From contig WWBZ02000062.1 of NCBI GenBank assembly GCA_011503125.2, positions 1,178,001-1,242,000 of the forward strand: DNA of 64,000 nt, read 5' to 3'. Position 1 is the stretch's first letter. Every line of letters begins with the position of its first letter. This DNA comes from Botryosphaeria dothidea (Eukaryota; Ascomycota; Dothideomycetes; Botryosphaeriales; Botryosphaeriaceae). Below, piece by piece: positions 35,667 through 47,694 of this stretch. The notes under the pieces are model-generated. The model was not told where the DNA came from, did not search any database, and worked only from the letters and a program-made list of their open reading frames with translations. Position numbers and translations under genes: made by a program.

Positions 35667-36796
35667 TCTCGCCGCCTCGCCTGTCCCTTCCAGATGGGTT
35701 TCAATGCTGGATCAAGCCGAGCTGCTTTACACGGGGCGAGGATTGTGGATGAGGGTGATTTTCAGGCGGTATCGATAAGGTGCGGAGAGAGGCGTCCGTG
35801 CGCTTGGTGTTGAAAAACTCGACCGTGGAATTCTCGTCTCTTCCTACCCTGTCAACAGCCATAATTGCGGCGGAGTGCATATCCAGCTACACCCTCTAAT
35901 TGCAGATGCAAGAAGGGGGTCTACCCAACAGCTGTGGCGCCAATCTTTCTGAAGCCTTGAGTCTAAAATTTCGTGACTATCCTTCATGCGGCTGACGGAT
36001 CATCATGTCAAGGTAGAGCACGCAACATCTTGATACATCTATTTCAGGACGCGTCATGCAGTCTTTGACAGCTCGAGTATGTAAACCTATCACAAGCGAC
36101 CGTTTCTATTCCCTGTCTTCACCCACGGGCGTTGTCGTCTTGGATTTTTCCGTCTCCGTCTATCCTCCTCCCCCGAGTTGCCAAACAGTCATGGTAAAAT
36201 GGACGTGGTGGTGGCTGGTGTACAGACGGTCACGCACCCACGTGGCTAAGGAAAGATAAAGCTCAGAGGTTCCTTCCCAAAATAGCTAGCCACCATTGAG
36301 AACCTTGTCTAGAGACCGGGTCCGGACTTGGCGTCATTCGCTGACCAGCACTTCGATAGGCCAGATGGATCCCATCGCTGGGTTTTGGTGGGCCTTCACG
36401 AGGAGCTGAACCCTATTTTAAGTCTTTGGTCGCTTAAACCGCCGTGTTCACCGCCAGCAGCACCAGTCGATTGGAGCCAACTTCGGGGCGTGCCATTTGC
36501 CTGATATCACACGATGGACCAATGGGAATCTGCCAGAGCGTTTCTGGAAGGACTTTCCCGCCCTAAATTCTCACCTTGCGTCCTGCAGGTGTTGAAATGA
36601 GATCGCACGAGCGGTGCACGGTCTTAGCGATACGGCTTTGGCCCCCAATGCCCAGTCTCGGTTGGCTTCAGCTCGAGCGGATATAACTCTTTCAAGAATA
36701 CGATGCTATCTTCTCTTTTCCTGTCTGTCATATAGCCACCTCAGCGGAGGTTGTACGTCCCTGTGTACTACTACCTGCTGCTTTCATTCCCGCAAG
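35667..36796. other. Intergenic, no supported gene
   Basis: 1.1 kb between divergent genes. Nothing coding is supported. An ATATAA element at about 36681-36686 lies some 115 bp before the ATG at 36797 and may be a TATA box. Confidence 0.5.
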
Positions 36797-37699
36797 ATGT
36801 CTCCACAACCGACTACGTATGCACCAGTGCAGCAACAACAACATGATCGAGAACCTCAACACGACGTTGAGGCGCAATATTCCCCCGCTCAGGACAACTA
36901 CGGCAATGAATTTGTTTTTCTCGACCAGCAACACAGCGACAAGTACCCGGTAGAGACAGAGACGCCGGACACATACAAAGAAGCAGCAGAAGAAGGACCG
37001 CCTGAAGACAAGAAAAAGAGCGGACTCTCAAAGGCACAAATCTGGGCAATCATCATCATAATATTAGTCGTCACCGCCGCCGCCATCGGTGGAGGTGTCG
37101 GCAAAAGCCTCTCAAAGAAGAAGAGAAAGAGGTAAGTCAAAGGTTAATGCTCGAAAATATGTGCCAACAATATCATCAGCAACAAACACAGCTCCTCTGG
37201 GTCAACCGCAGGTGCAGCCACGGCACGAAGGACCACTACGACAACGTCCATACGTACTTCAACCACGACCACCAAAACGAAGACTGCCACCTCCTCGTCC
37301 TCGACAACTACCGCCTGCGTCGCCCAGAACGCCACCTACACCATTGCCGCCCTGACGGCTACCGCGCAAGGAGACCCCATCACGAGGCTATCTTGCAATG
37401 TTCGCTTCAGTTTCCAGAATGACAACAACTTTGTCGCATACAATGATACCAACACACAGAACATGGAGACGCTGTGGAAGAGCAACCACACTACGTCCAA
37501 CTGTGGTTCCAACTGCCAGCTGACGTTTGATGCAGATGGAAACCTGGTCAACGAAGTGGATGGGAGTGAGGTGTGGGATGCAGGCACGGCAGGAAAAGGG
37601 GCGAATCTGGTGTTTATGAACCGGGCGCCGTGGGTGGTGATCTTGGGGAAGGATGGGAAAGAGGTGTGGAGGAGTTGGGATGGAGTCAAAGAGGGATAA
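36797..37699 (+). CDS. Single-pass membrane protein with bulb-lectin-like ectodomain
   Basis: Exons 36797-37131 and 37180-37699 (intron 48 nt) give 284 residues. The N-terminal about 75 residues are hydrophilic and Gln/Glu/Pro-rich without a signal peptide. One membrane segment (about residues 78-100, IWAIIIIILVVTAAAI followed by GGGVGKSL) is flanked by KKKR. A Thr/Ser-rich linker of about 40 residues follows, probably O-mannosylated, then a Cys-containing domain with QNDNNFVAYNDTNTQ, LWKSN, LTFDADGNLV, EVWDAG and EVWRSWDG. That repeated W/DGNLV pattern resembles bulb-type (mannose-binding) lectin repeats. I infer a type II-like surface protein that displays a carbohydrate-binding or wall-anchored domain. 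The function is unknown and the lectin assignment needs a structure comparison. Confidence 0.75.
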
Positions 37700-37754
37700 G
37701 GGGTATCACAGTAATGTCTTCATGTCCAAGATTCATCAGATTCTACCATCCCTT

Positions 37755-38526
37755 TCACCAAGCCTCATCCTCATCCAACCACTCCTGCGGCTCCCAATAC
37801 CAACCCACCTTCCCCAGCACCGTCTCCCTCCCCTTCCACCTATCCATCAAATCCAGATACTCTCTCCCTTCCTCTCGCAAATCCCACTCATCCTCCCCGT
37901 CCCCCTTCGCCTCCACCCTGCCCTCGATCTCCCGCAACAGCTCCACCACATCCTCCCTAAACCCCTCCCGCACCTCCCCCGGCAACTCCGTCACCACCAT
38001 CCTCAGCACATTCCGCCGCCACTTGTCGTCGTCCTTCTCCTTCCGCAGAACCCGCCTGGCCTCCCCGACCGCGGCCCCGTGAAACCGCGCCAGCTGCGCC
38101 GCGCACGCCCGGAACGGCGGCCAATTCGCGTCCTGCAGCCACCCCAGCAGGTCGCGCACGTGCGGCGCCATCGCCACCGGGGACCGCGCGTGCGCCGCCA
38201 GCGCCCGGATGGCCACCTTGTCCTGCTTGTCCGCGGGCGGCGGGGCCGCGGCGATGCGGGCCAGGGCGGGGCGGTAGGGCGGGAGGCGGCGGAGGGGGAG
38301 TTCTTCGATTATGCTGGCGATGAGGGTGGTGCGGAGGGGGACGGTTGCGGGGGAGGCGTCGAGGAGGAGGGAGGAGGGGGATGAGGGTTGGGAGGAGGAG
38401 CGAGAGCTCGGTGTCGGAGAGGGGCGTGAGGAACGAGACTAGAGGTGCGTCGTCGGCGTTTTCGGCATCCTTTGGAAGTGGTAGGTCGGCGACAAGCTTG
38501 TCGTATAAACAAGACTGATCTGACAT
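37755..38526 (-). CDS. DUF5071-domain protein with an apparent frameshift
   Basis: Two minus-strand reading frames together make one protein of about 255 residues. The start ATG at 38526 opens MSDQSCLYDKL and reads well through DTELSLLLPTLIPLL. From about 38375 the protein-like sequence continues one base out of phase as LLLDASPATVPLRTTLIASIIEELP and on to the stop at 37755. The C-terminal half is DUF5071: VRDLLGWLQDANWPPF, LRKEKDDDKWRRNVLRMV. The family is widespread in bacteria and fungi and its function is unknown. The phase change falls in a C/T-only (minus-strand) tract at about 38359-38387, and I found no GT-AG intron that repairs it and keeps the protein-like sequence. It is either a sequencing or assembly slip, or a young pseudogene. 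Confidence 0.7.
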
Positions 38527-38924
38527 TTTGTTGTGTTCTTTTTCGCAGCTCCCTTTTCCCGTTGTGAGTTGCTCGATGAAGTAGAACCAAACCGACGTAT
38601 CAATGCAGGAAGATCATATGCTTATACGTCTTCGGCGGAACCTCTACCTTTCGAGTCAAAAAGACCTTTACATGTTTTCCCAAATCACGCTGTTAGGACG
38701 GTTAGCACTAATAGACACCGGGGAGAGGCGTAGCAGTAATGGAGGGCCCGTGCTGTGGCTATGCACTGCGGTCCTTAGCACAACACCGTCGGTGGCTTGT
38801 CTAGGAAACGCTTGGTCCTGAGAACGTGAATTATGAGAAAGATCGTCGATGGAGGGGATAGCTAACACAAGCAGCCCAGAAAAAGTAAAGAGGAGTTTCC
38901 GGGGATAAACCGCGACCCCATTTT
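38527..38924. other. Intergenic, no supported gene
   Basis: About 400 bp between the start of the DUF5071 gene and the stop of the HeLo/kinase-like gene. No motif seen. Confidence 0.5.
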
Positions 38925-40670
38925 CTACACGCTATTTGCGGTTCTTCCCAAAACCTCGACTACCTGCATCCGGAACGCCTGTTGTAGCTTGAGATCTTCC
39001 TTCGTATCGTTCCGTACTCCAAATCCAGTTGTCAGACACTTTAGTACCACTTCTTGATACTTCGAACCCATCTTTCCCGGAAGCTTCCGATTTGCGTGCT
39101 TTATTAGCTGTTCTTGGATTACTTCAGGGCTTCGTGAATATTGAAACCGGTCTTTTTGCAACGTAATGGCCTGTTTCCAAAGGCCGATCTCGAGAAGAAC
39201 AACTCCTGTCCGGCTTATCAGTTTCTTATCTACCCATCTTCAGTGCTACAATCCTTACCGAGTGCGTAGATGTCATGAATTTTTGAGAAACTCATCTCCG
39301 GCTTGCCCTGACGATCCGGATGCCGGTAGACATTCCTCTCGAAGCAGTCATCCTCCACATTCGCTGACCAGTTGACAACAAACTCAGGTCTACTGAACTC
39401 GAAGCCCAGGACAGATGGTTGACTGAAGTCAATCTCAGTGTCCGGCCTACGGCCATCATCGACGCCAATTTTGCGCGGGAAGAAGAGAATGTTATCACTC
39501 CTGAAGCTCTCGTGCACCCACTTCACCAGTTGCAGTTGAGAAACACAATTCGCCAGGGCAAAGGCGAGTTTGAATTTCTCCTCCAGTGACGGCTGTACAT
39601 CTCTGGTGTCAAGCAGTTTGAACAAGCTCACCGGCTCTGCAACCGCGCACTCCGGGACTTCAAATACGAAAGCGATGCTTTCCCGTACGGGGAAATGACT
39701 CCAACCGACACACCGCGGAATACAGAATACGAGTTCCTTTGGTTGATTGAGAAGGTGCGCAAGTCTGTTGACTCTCGATTCCGTTCGGTGTTCGACGTTG
39801 CCCTGTTCGTCGAAGGTACAGTGACGCCACTCTTGGAGGTATACGCGGCCACTATGGTGAATCAAGGCAAACCGGTTGTCGATGGGTACAGCAGCTCGAA
39901 GGGACTCCGTCCAACGCCACTCGAGTTCGAATGAGGAAGTTTCTGTTTGCAATGCTCTCGAGGTAAGTTGAAGCGCGGCAGCATTGTTGAAACCCAACTC
40001 TATCGAGCTCTCATCCTTCTGTAACCGCTGCAGATGTTGTGCAGTGTCGATCCCGAGATCTGACCCAAGCGACAGAAACTTTATGTACTCGTGGATATCG
40101 TTCTTCAAGTCCGTAAACTCTTTGAAGCTTTTCTCGAGGCGCTTCTTGTCTTGCAGAGACCAACGCAAAAGAAGAAAAGAAGATTTCGGAAACGACAGCC
40201 AGCTCGGCGATGGAGATCGAGGGGATGACTTGTTTGAGGCTATGGAGAGCGAGCTCATTGGCCGTGCGAGACTGGCATCTTGCTCGCGCGACCTGTTTCG
40301 CTTATCCAAGAGATCGAAGATGCCTGTGAGAACATGTGCGGCCTGGCCGAGTGAGACTCTTATCTCATCTTGTTCTTCCTGACTGAACTTTTCGAACAGT
40401 GATAGACCTCCGTATGTTGATGAAGGCGAGAAAAGGAGCTGCTTGAGCATCGTCGTGCGAGTGTTCTCACTACGAATCCTACTGGAAAGGCGGTCGATAT
40501 CCTGCATTCTTTAAGCATTGTGGCCAGCAGCTCTTGTTTAGTTGGCCTCTACTACTGACGTCACTATATGATCTTGCATCCTGAATCAGTTGCGAAGTCC
40601 GATCACCAATCTTGAGCAGTGCATCGCACACAGCTATTGTCAGACCGGCAATGCTGGTAGGATCAATCAT
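38925..40670 (-). CDS. HeLo-like plus degenerate kinase-fold protein
   Basis: Minus-strand exons 40670-40560, 40501-39259 and 39205-38925 (introns 58 and 53 nt) give 544 residues. The N-terminus (DPTSIAGLTIAVCDALLKIG, then SSRIRSENTRT and LFEKFSQ) resembles the N-terminal helical domain of fungal HeLo/prion-inhibition-and-propagation proteins. The C-terminal half looks like a protein-kinase fold that has lost catalytic motifs: VKWVHESFRSDNILFF stands where HRD...N is expected, DFSQPSVLGFEFSRPE near the DFG position, and YALGVVLLEIGLWKQ is like the kinase F-helix region. Relatives occur in allorecognition and cell-death gene families. It is transcribed away from the kinase-ankyrin gene at 41032, with about 360 bp between starts. 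The intron-1 boundaries (GTCAGT...GCAG) were chosen to rejoin conserved sequence. Confidence 0.75.
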
Positions 40671-41031
40671 ATTGACCAAACTGTCAGGAGGTAGGACGCA
40701 GCGAGAGAAGCTATGAGATAAATGTGGTAGGCTGGCACAAGCAGCCTTGTCATGAGGGGGGTCGGCTTTCAAAGGTCTTCCAGGAGAAGGGCTGCGTGAT
40801 TTATCAATTACGCGCTGGCAAGGCTGCAACGCTAAGGAGAGGATCCAGGCTGTTCTCATCAAACTGTGCATTGAAATCGCTTACGATTCGCTAATTCGGA
40901 AATAAGCTGCATGGATGCTCAGCTTCAGGATTCGGCCCCCGCTCCTGAAGGTGCAGGCCTCATTATCTTCGAGGCCCCGCAGCCTTGTGAACACAAACCC
41001 AGCTACACGAGACCTCGACGCACATGGTGTG
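40671..41031. promoter_or_regulatory. Divergent promoter, HeLo-like / kinase-ankyrin pair
   Basis: About 360 bp between head-to-head start codons, likely to control both genes. No specific element identified. Confidence 0.4.
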
Positions 41032-44000
41032 ATGGATTCAGTCCAGAATGAGTCCTCCGTGGATGTCCGTTCACATATATCCCTGCCCGTATGTATAAAC
41101 TGACAAGAAGCGGCAGACCGGAGATGCAACGAATACCTTCACAATACCAGTATCCAGCGTCTCTGGCTTCTCGAGGTCGGCTAAGCCGCAGCATAGAACA
41201 TTGCGAGAGCTTGTGGCCATCCTCAAGCGCTCTAATGCGAGACTGGAAATTTTCAACAGCAATCATTTGGACCATGTAGGCGATCTTGGGGAAGGAGTAT
41301 CATACAAAGTCACACTTCAGACCAGAAAGGATACAGAAAAAGCATATGCGGTAAAAGAAGTCAAACTTCCGGCGGATTCAACTTCTTTCCAACGGCAGAT
41401 TGCGTGTGTCATGAGGGATGTCCAAGTAAGTATTCAGATTGCACTACTCCACACGTGCGCAACTAATGCAATCGCGTCTACGGACCATGTCACGGCTCAC
41501 TGCTCATGAAAATGTCATGAACATATTCGGATATGGATGGAACGTACTACACGGGAGCTACATTCCATTCATTGTCACGGAATATGCGGAGTTTGGAACC
41601 ATGAGAAGATTTCTGAGAAATGTTTCAATCGGTGTCAACGACAAACTCTTGCTTTGCCAGGATGTTGCCCGAGGATTACACGCGTTGCACACGTGTTTCA
41701 TTGCTCATGGAGATGTCAAACTCGAGAATGTTTTAATCAAACAGGTGGAACCTGAAGATGGCCGCGCTTCCAAAGCTACTGCCGTCTTGTCGGACTTCGG
41801 TCATTCTCTGCCTCTCCGGAAAGACGAGATCGACACCTCTCGCCGATATGGAGGCACGCGAAAGTACAATGCTCCGGAAATTATTAACCCGAGTTTCCGA
41901 GAGAATGGTGAAATAAGCTTCAAGAAATGCGATCTATGGTCTATGGGCCTTCTCTGTTGGGAGGCTCTTGCAGATGGGCAACTTTACTACAGAAACACGA
42001 AGGTGATCACGGCTTCTCAGAGCGTCTCACAAAATCAAACAGTCTCATCCGAGCAAGCCACTGGAAAGTCTGATTCCACAGCGAGCGGTTCCGGGATCTC
42101 CAGGTCGGAACGTGATCTACAAGCAACTCAGGATCAGGACATGTCACTAATCGCTCCCTTTCTGGCTAACATTGCATGCCTGGAATCGAGATCAACAATT
42201 GGTCGGCAACTCTCCCCCAGAGAAATGGAAAGCCTCTGTAGCATTTTCCGGTCATGTCTACAGGCGGAGGCCAGCAAGAGAGTTGACGACGTCGCAGACC
42301 TTCCACTTCTTCGAAGACGGGCAAGGTGAGTTGACTGCTTCAATATATTAGCATTTTTTTTTTACTGAACACCCCGCTAGAGAAGCCAATGAACGTGTTT
42401 CCATGGACGAAGAAGAGGTGGCCCCTACGGATTCATGGTCATTTGACGTAAGTTCTATTTTTCGCCTCGAACACTCTTTGACTAACAGCTCCAGGTTTTC
42501 TACACTGCACATGCATTGAATCATATGTTCAAAGAACAATTGATGAATGAGTTCTTAGCGCTCGATTCCGCTCGAGCAGCGTGTCAAGCGGCTTTCGCGT
42601 ACATTGAAGGTTTTGGAAGAGTTCAGAACCTCCAAGAAGCGCGGCGTTTGCTCTCCATTGGAATCTCCAAAGGACTTCAGTTGGCGCCTGTTACCATGAC
42701 TCCACTTCGAGACCTACTTCGTGGAATATCATTCCAAATCGGACCGGACAAGTCACCAAATCTCGGAGCATGGGACATCTCCACGACAATGAGGAATTCT
42801 TTCCGGGAACTGGCAATAGAAAAGCAAAATGAGCAATATCCGGTTGAGATGCCAATGGAAAAAACTCGACCCGCGGACTCGGTGGAGCGGCAAGCGCCTT
42901 ATATCCTTGGAGAGCGCCGGCATAAAATGCTCCAGCTGGCTTTCAAGTCAGGCAGTTATGACCTTGTCGTACAATTGATCGAATATGGAAGCAGTCCATG
43001 GTATCTCGATGCGAAGAACTGCGGACCATTTCACTGGCTATTCATGTTTCCGGATGATAAATTCTTCGAATTGACCAGCGTCCTGATGAGTTGCGAGGAC
43101 TGGGAGATGCGTGGCAGGACTCTCATCGACATAGCGGCAACAGCAGATGAATACATAGACCCGCAAATACCTTTCCACCTTGCTGGAACTCCACTGGCAT
43201 TTGCAACTGCCGCTCAATGCAAAAATGCCATACGACTTCTTCTCGATCTCGGCGCAGATCCCCTCCGTGGATGTACACCTGCCAATAAAGTAACAAGAGA
43301 CGAAGATCACGAACTTTCAGCATTGACTATGGAAAATTCGGCATTGCACATCGCTTGCAAGTACCATTTCTTCCGAGAGACCAAACGCTTCTTTTTCGAA
43401 ACTTTAGCATGGACAGTTCCTCGCCTTCGGAGACGCAGACTGGCTGAGATGCTTCAATTCTGCATGGGCGCTTTTTACAGTGCATCTAGATCGGAGAGAC
43501 TATTATACCATGGCCCAAATATGATGAGCGCAGCGAAAGACGTGAGCCTATTTCTCTTGAGGCTTCATTTGAGCGTCCACCGCGCGGGCTGGTGCCTGTA
43601 CGATATGTTGGCGCCCGGAATCTCAAGCGGCAATCTTGAGCTTGGACTTGCAGTACTGGAGCTCATTGAAATCATCCAGAAGGAAAGACCGCAGGTGAAG
43701 ACATCCCCTCAAGAGTACCGAGAGTTTATTCTCGTCTGCACCGAGAAAGCCTGCTCCGGGACCGTACATCCCGAAGTGGCGATCTCCATTCTCCAATTCG
43801 CACTGAGAGCCGGCGCTGACCTGGATTGCAAAAATTGCGGTGAGAGGACAGAAAGGCCAATCAACATTGCCATACGCCAAAATAACAAACTTGTGTTTGA
43901 CTGGTTTGTTTTTCACGGCGCTGATCTCAACGCACAGGATCATGGAGGTTCCTCCCCCCTTCATCACATGCTTTCCCATGACTTCACTTCGATATACGAC

Positions 44001-45929
44001 ATTACAGACGCTATCAATCATGGAGCTTCGACAAAACTTCGAGATGATCGAAACATGGATGCTCTCCATATAGCGATCAAAGAGCAGAAAGTTGAAGATG
44101 TGCGCAAGTTGATGAAATGCGAGAAGGAATTGGGGCTTGATGCGCGCTTTCCAGAGCTTTTGCGAGCCGCATTAGACCTTCTAGTGCCAAATACTGACCT
44201 CATCTCCAACATTATCGATGAGAACGAACGTGACGGAACCGTAAATGTCAATGCTTTGTGGTACGCGATGAAGCAAGCCTGCATGTCCGGCTGGACAGAG
44301 ATTATCAGAATCATCCTTGCCAAGGGATTCTCTGCCTCCGTCTCACCTAGTGGTATTGACTGGCCGCCGATCCTTATTGCCACAGCATCTGGGCAAGAAT
44401 CTGCCGTCCGACTTCTCCTCGAAGCCGGCGCTGACCCGAACGAGAAAGTTCTTGTGGGCGACCAGGAAATTCCCGCAATCGATCTGTGTCTCGTACCGGG
44501 ATCCGACAAGCGCTCTTACGTCTATAACTGTGTTGAGCTGCTTGTGAAAGCTGGCGCAGTTGTTTCCCCCCGTCATCTGGAACTTGCCATCCAAAGACCG
44601 AGACCAAGAAACTGGCGAAAACTGGCAATAGTCCTCTTGCACAGTGGAGCCGATCCTCTGGAACAGACTTCATCATGGATAGCGAAGACTTTGCAGACTA
44701 CGGACGCCGATGTTGAGTTCGCTGCATTTTTACTAAAGTTTGGTGCTTGGTCTCCTACCGCGTCAGACATGACCTTGACACTGACCAAGCTGGCCCGGTC
44801 CACACCTGTTAGAGAGGAAAGTGAGAGCATCGACTGGTCTCCATACTACCTCACCAAGATGCTTCTTGCAAGAGGTGGCCAGCTTTTCACAATAAGTAGA
44901 CTCGAGGCTCGAACTCCATTGGAGATTGCCATCAGCTCCAAAAACGAGGCAGTGTACACCGCACTGTTGAGCGCGCACAGACGGTTCGGAGGTCTCGAAC
45001 GCCTCAAAACCCTACCACCAAGACGAGGCTTGTTACAATTTGCAGTCAGGGATCAATCCGATGGAGATCACGAAAAAGTACACAATGGGGCCTTGTTGAG
45101 GACATGCTGGACCAATATTGTTGAATCGGAGTATTGGGAAGGTGTCTACGCATTTCTCAAGCATGGAATTGTCGGACCAACAACCTCATTCTCGAGAGAT
45201 AGGGCGTGGAATCTCTTGCGATGGGCGTTCAATCCACCGTATCCAGGAAAGGATGAACTTCCCGAAGTCCTCGCTCTTTTTCTGGGGATCAGCAACTCGT
45301 TCATCCCGACGACAAGAATGCCATCCCAGGATCAGTATCTTGCACAGATGAGTAGACATTTCAATCTCGGATTTGCAGAAAACGAAAAGGTTTCAATCAT
45401 GCGTAGAATCGGCGGCTACGCACCGCAGGAGATTCGCAAGGACCCCTTTTGGGTAAAGAAGGACAGCGCTGCCGATACTGAAGATGAAAACGGAATGATC
45501 ATATTTCTCGATATCGACTATGGCAACAATCCTCCGCCAATAGATCAAATAACCATCCTTTTTGAGGATGAAGAAGAGGAGGACGAAGTTGTAAACCTCC
45601 AAGAGAAGCTCAAGACCCTGGGAACCTTCCAAGAGAGCTCTGAGATTGACGAACTGGAGACTCAGCAAGAACAAGCTGCTCCATACTACACCCAACATGT
45701 ACCGAGCGAGATCTCAGGAGACAATGAGGTACTGTCAAGATTTAGGGCAACTGTATCTTACATGTACAGGATGGGACTTGATAAAAGACAAGTCATGTAT
45801 TCCAAAAGAACTGGAATATCCTTCTATATCCGGGAATGGGAACAAGAGTGTCTGCTGAGCGAAAATGAAGGATCCGGAGCTGATATCAATTATAAAACCT
45901 GGTTTTGGACTCTAGATAAAGCGGCTTAA
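41032..45929 (+). CDS. Protein kinase with C-terminal ankyrin repeats
   Basis: Proposed exons 41032-41064, 41108-41425, 41475-42325, 42381-42447 and 42495-45929 give about 1567 residues. The kinase domain (about residues 60-380) has GDLGEGVSY, the Lys in AVKEVKL, HGDVKLENV (Arg of HRD replaced by Gly), SDFGHS and APEI. A helical linker (TAHALNHMFKEQLM onward) follows. Ankyrin-like repeats fill much of the rest, for example INIAIRQNNKLVFDWFVFHGADLNAQ and ILIATASGQESAVRLLLEAGADPNEK. An acidic segment (FEDEEEEDEVVN) lies near the C-terminus. Members act in fungal innate-immunity-like signalling. Two weak points: the first exon rests on splice signals only, and the join at 41425/41475 has a GTAAGT donor but no AG acceptor, so the gene may be damaged or use a non-canonical site. 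Confidence 0.75.
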
Positions 45930-46677
45930 GTCACAAAGAAGGTTCTGTTGGATTTGAGAGTGAAGAGTTGTGAGGTCAGAAAAGAGAGTAGATTCTGCCT
46001 GTCTCCTAAGAGGGAGGTCGGTAGGCTTGCTTATATACATAAAAGAGTGTTTGAATAACCGAGGAGAATAGAAGCCGATGTTGATATCCGAAGCTTGTGA
46101 ATATGAGGAGTAGTGAGGAGGTGGCAAAGAGTAGCTACTTGATCTTGATGCCCGAAAGAATGTGATGCCTGATATAGTAGGGCAAAATAGTCTGACAGGT
46201 TCTCGCTCTATAAGAAGTACTAAGGCTTACAACCGGTAAAATATAAATAAAATAATAGATTTTTAGTTTAACTCCCGTATCAGGCTAGGTGAACTGAAAT
46301 TGATAGGCAAAGCGGATGGTCAGGTGCCTTTGCAAATGCTACCTGGCTTTCAAGAGTGCTGGTCTACGGTATCCCAATTTTCAACGGTGATAGTTACTTA
46401 CCTTGAATTATAATTACTGGTAGTATGCATGATATTGCTTGATGAAGGTATATGTTGTGAAGTAATTGCCGACATACCGATGGCTTGCGGCCTTATTTGT
46501 TTCATACGTGGCCATTACTGCTCATGCTATTCCCCAAGCCTCAATTGTGGAGCAACCACGATTACTTATCACATAGAACTCTGCCCAGATCCGGTCTATG
46601 CTTATAATCTTGCTACATATGCGTTGAGCTCCAAGCCATTGAGCAGCTTCGGCAGCAATCATTAACCTTTTCGCACC
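45930..46677. other. AT-rich intergenic region
   Basis: About 750 bp with no supported gene. The part from about 46230 to 46290 is strongly AT-rich. Expected contents are the 3' UTR of the kinase-ankyrin gene and the promoter of the F-box gene. Confidence 0.5.
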
Positions 46678-47694
46678 ATGACTCGGCTCACCGACTTGAG
46701 CAATGAATTATTCGAACTCATTCTGTCGCTTCTTCACGACTCTGTAAAATTTAGCACAGATGAGGGCGACATGATCCAGCAGAGAGAATCCACCAATGCG
46801 GCTTTCCGCTCTCTCGCTCTGACCTGCCGATCACTCGTGCAAATTGCCATAGAGCACCTCTACCGCACTATCAGCTTTCGGGTCTTCTACGGAAGCCCGG
46901 AGGTAGACCTCTTTTGCCGCACACTCCGAGAAGTTGACCAGGAAAAAAGCTCGCAGCTGAAGTCATACGTCCGCGTCGCAGTGTTTTGGCGGTATTGGAA
47001 CGATGATTGGACTTTGACGCCTAAATACGCCGAGCTCATCAACGCACTGTCAAATGTGCGCGAACTGCAGCTGAGGACTTGCATATGCAATATGCGCTCA
47101 AATATCGCTAAGTTGGACTTCTTGAACCCCACCAGCTTTCCCCGGCTCCAGCGCCTATACCTCAACTGCACGGTCAGTGTTGATGAAGTGGCGCGCTTCG
47201 TCAGCTCTACACCGGTAGAGACACTACGCGTCACCCATGTGGAGGAAAGATGGCGATATCCTCAAAGACCATCAGAAAGGCAGTCCCTGTTACAGACCTT
47301 GCAGATTGATCATGAATTGTCCGAATCCCTGATGGACCAGCTGCTGGCCTCGATCGGTGGTTACAAGCGACTTATTACGTGGACGCGGGATACACCAACT
47401 GGTTATATGAGTCCGGTACAAGAGCTCTCTCGACGCGAATTTGTGGACTCATTGAACCCGGCAAAGGAGGTACTTGAGGAATTGGAATTGCGGTATAACA
47501 ATCTCATTGAGTGGGACCGAGGGGACATGAGCGGCATGAACTTGCGCGAGTTCTCAACACTCAAGACACTGAAGGTGAATTCTCGGTGTCTCTTCACGGA
47601 AAGGTTTGTGGAAGAGAAATGGGATATCTCTGGATGGCTCCCTCGAAGCCTCGAGCACCTTGAGGTCTGTCCTAACTTCACCTTTCGAGGATGA
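46678..47694 (+). CDS. F-box protein with LRR-like region, probably shortened at 3' end
   Basis: Uninterrupted 338-codon frame. An N-terminal F-box-like motif (LTDLSNELFELILSLL, then AFRSLALTCRSLVQIAIEHLYRTISF) is followed by leucine-rich segments such as LSNVRELQLRT, FPRLQRLYLNCT, LLQTLQI, VLEELELRYNNL, FSTLKTLKV and LPRSLEHLEV. F-box proteins link substrates to SCF ubiquitin ligases through Skp1; the target here is unknown. The frame stops soon after LEHLEV, where fungal relatives usually continue with another 50-100 residues, and matching coding-like sequence is found downstream at 47791-47979 in another phase. The 3' end therefore looks decayed or misassembled. Confidence 0.75.
   Translation: MTRLTDLSNELFELILSLLHDSVKFSTDEGDMIQQRESTNAAFRSLALTCRSLVQIAIEHLYRTISFRVFYGSPEVDLFCRTLREVDQEKSSQLKSYVRVAVFWRYWNDDWTLTPKYAELINALSNVRELQLRTCICNMRSNIAKLDFLNPTSFPRLQRLYLNCTVSVDEVARFVSSTPVETLRVTHVEERWRYPQRPSERQSLLQTLQIDHELSESLMDQLLASIGGYKRLITWTRDTPTGYMSPVQELSRREFVDSLNPAKEVLEELELRYNNLIEWDRGDMSGMNLREFSTLKTLKVNSRCLFTERFVEEKWDISGWLPRSLEHLEVCPNFTFRG

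Noticed and set aside
38260..38526. A GTCGCC...CTCTAG intron that would join the two DUF5071 frames
   Set aside because: It removes the most protein-like N-terminal sequence and replaces it with Ser/Pro low complexity, with a non-consensus donor.
38925..45929. Interpreting the HeLo/kinase-ankyrin pair as a known named incompatibility locus
   Set aside because: Domain resemblance only; no motif ties it to a specific described locus.
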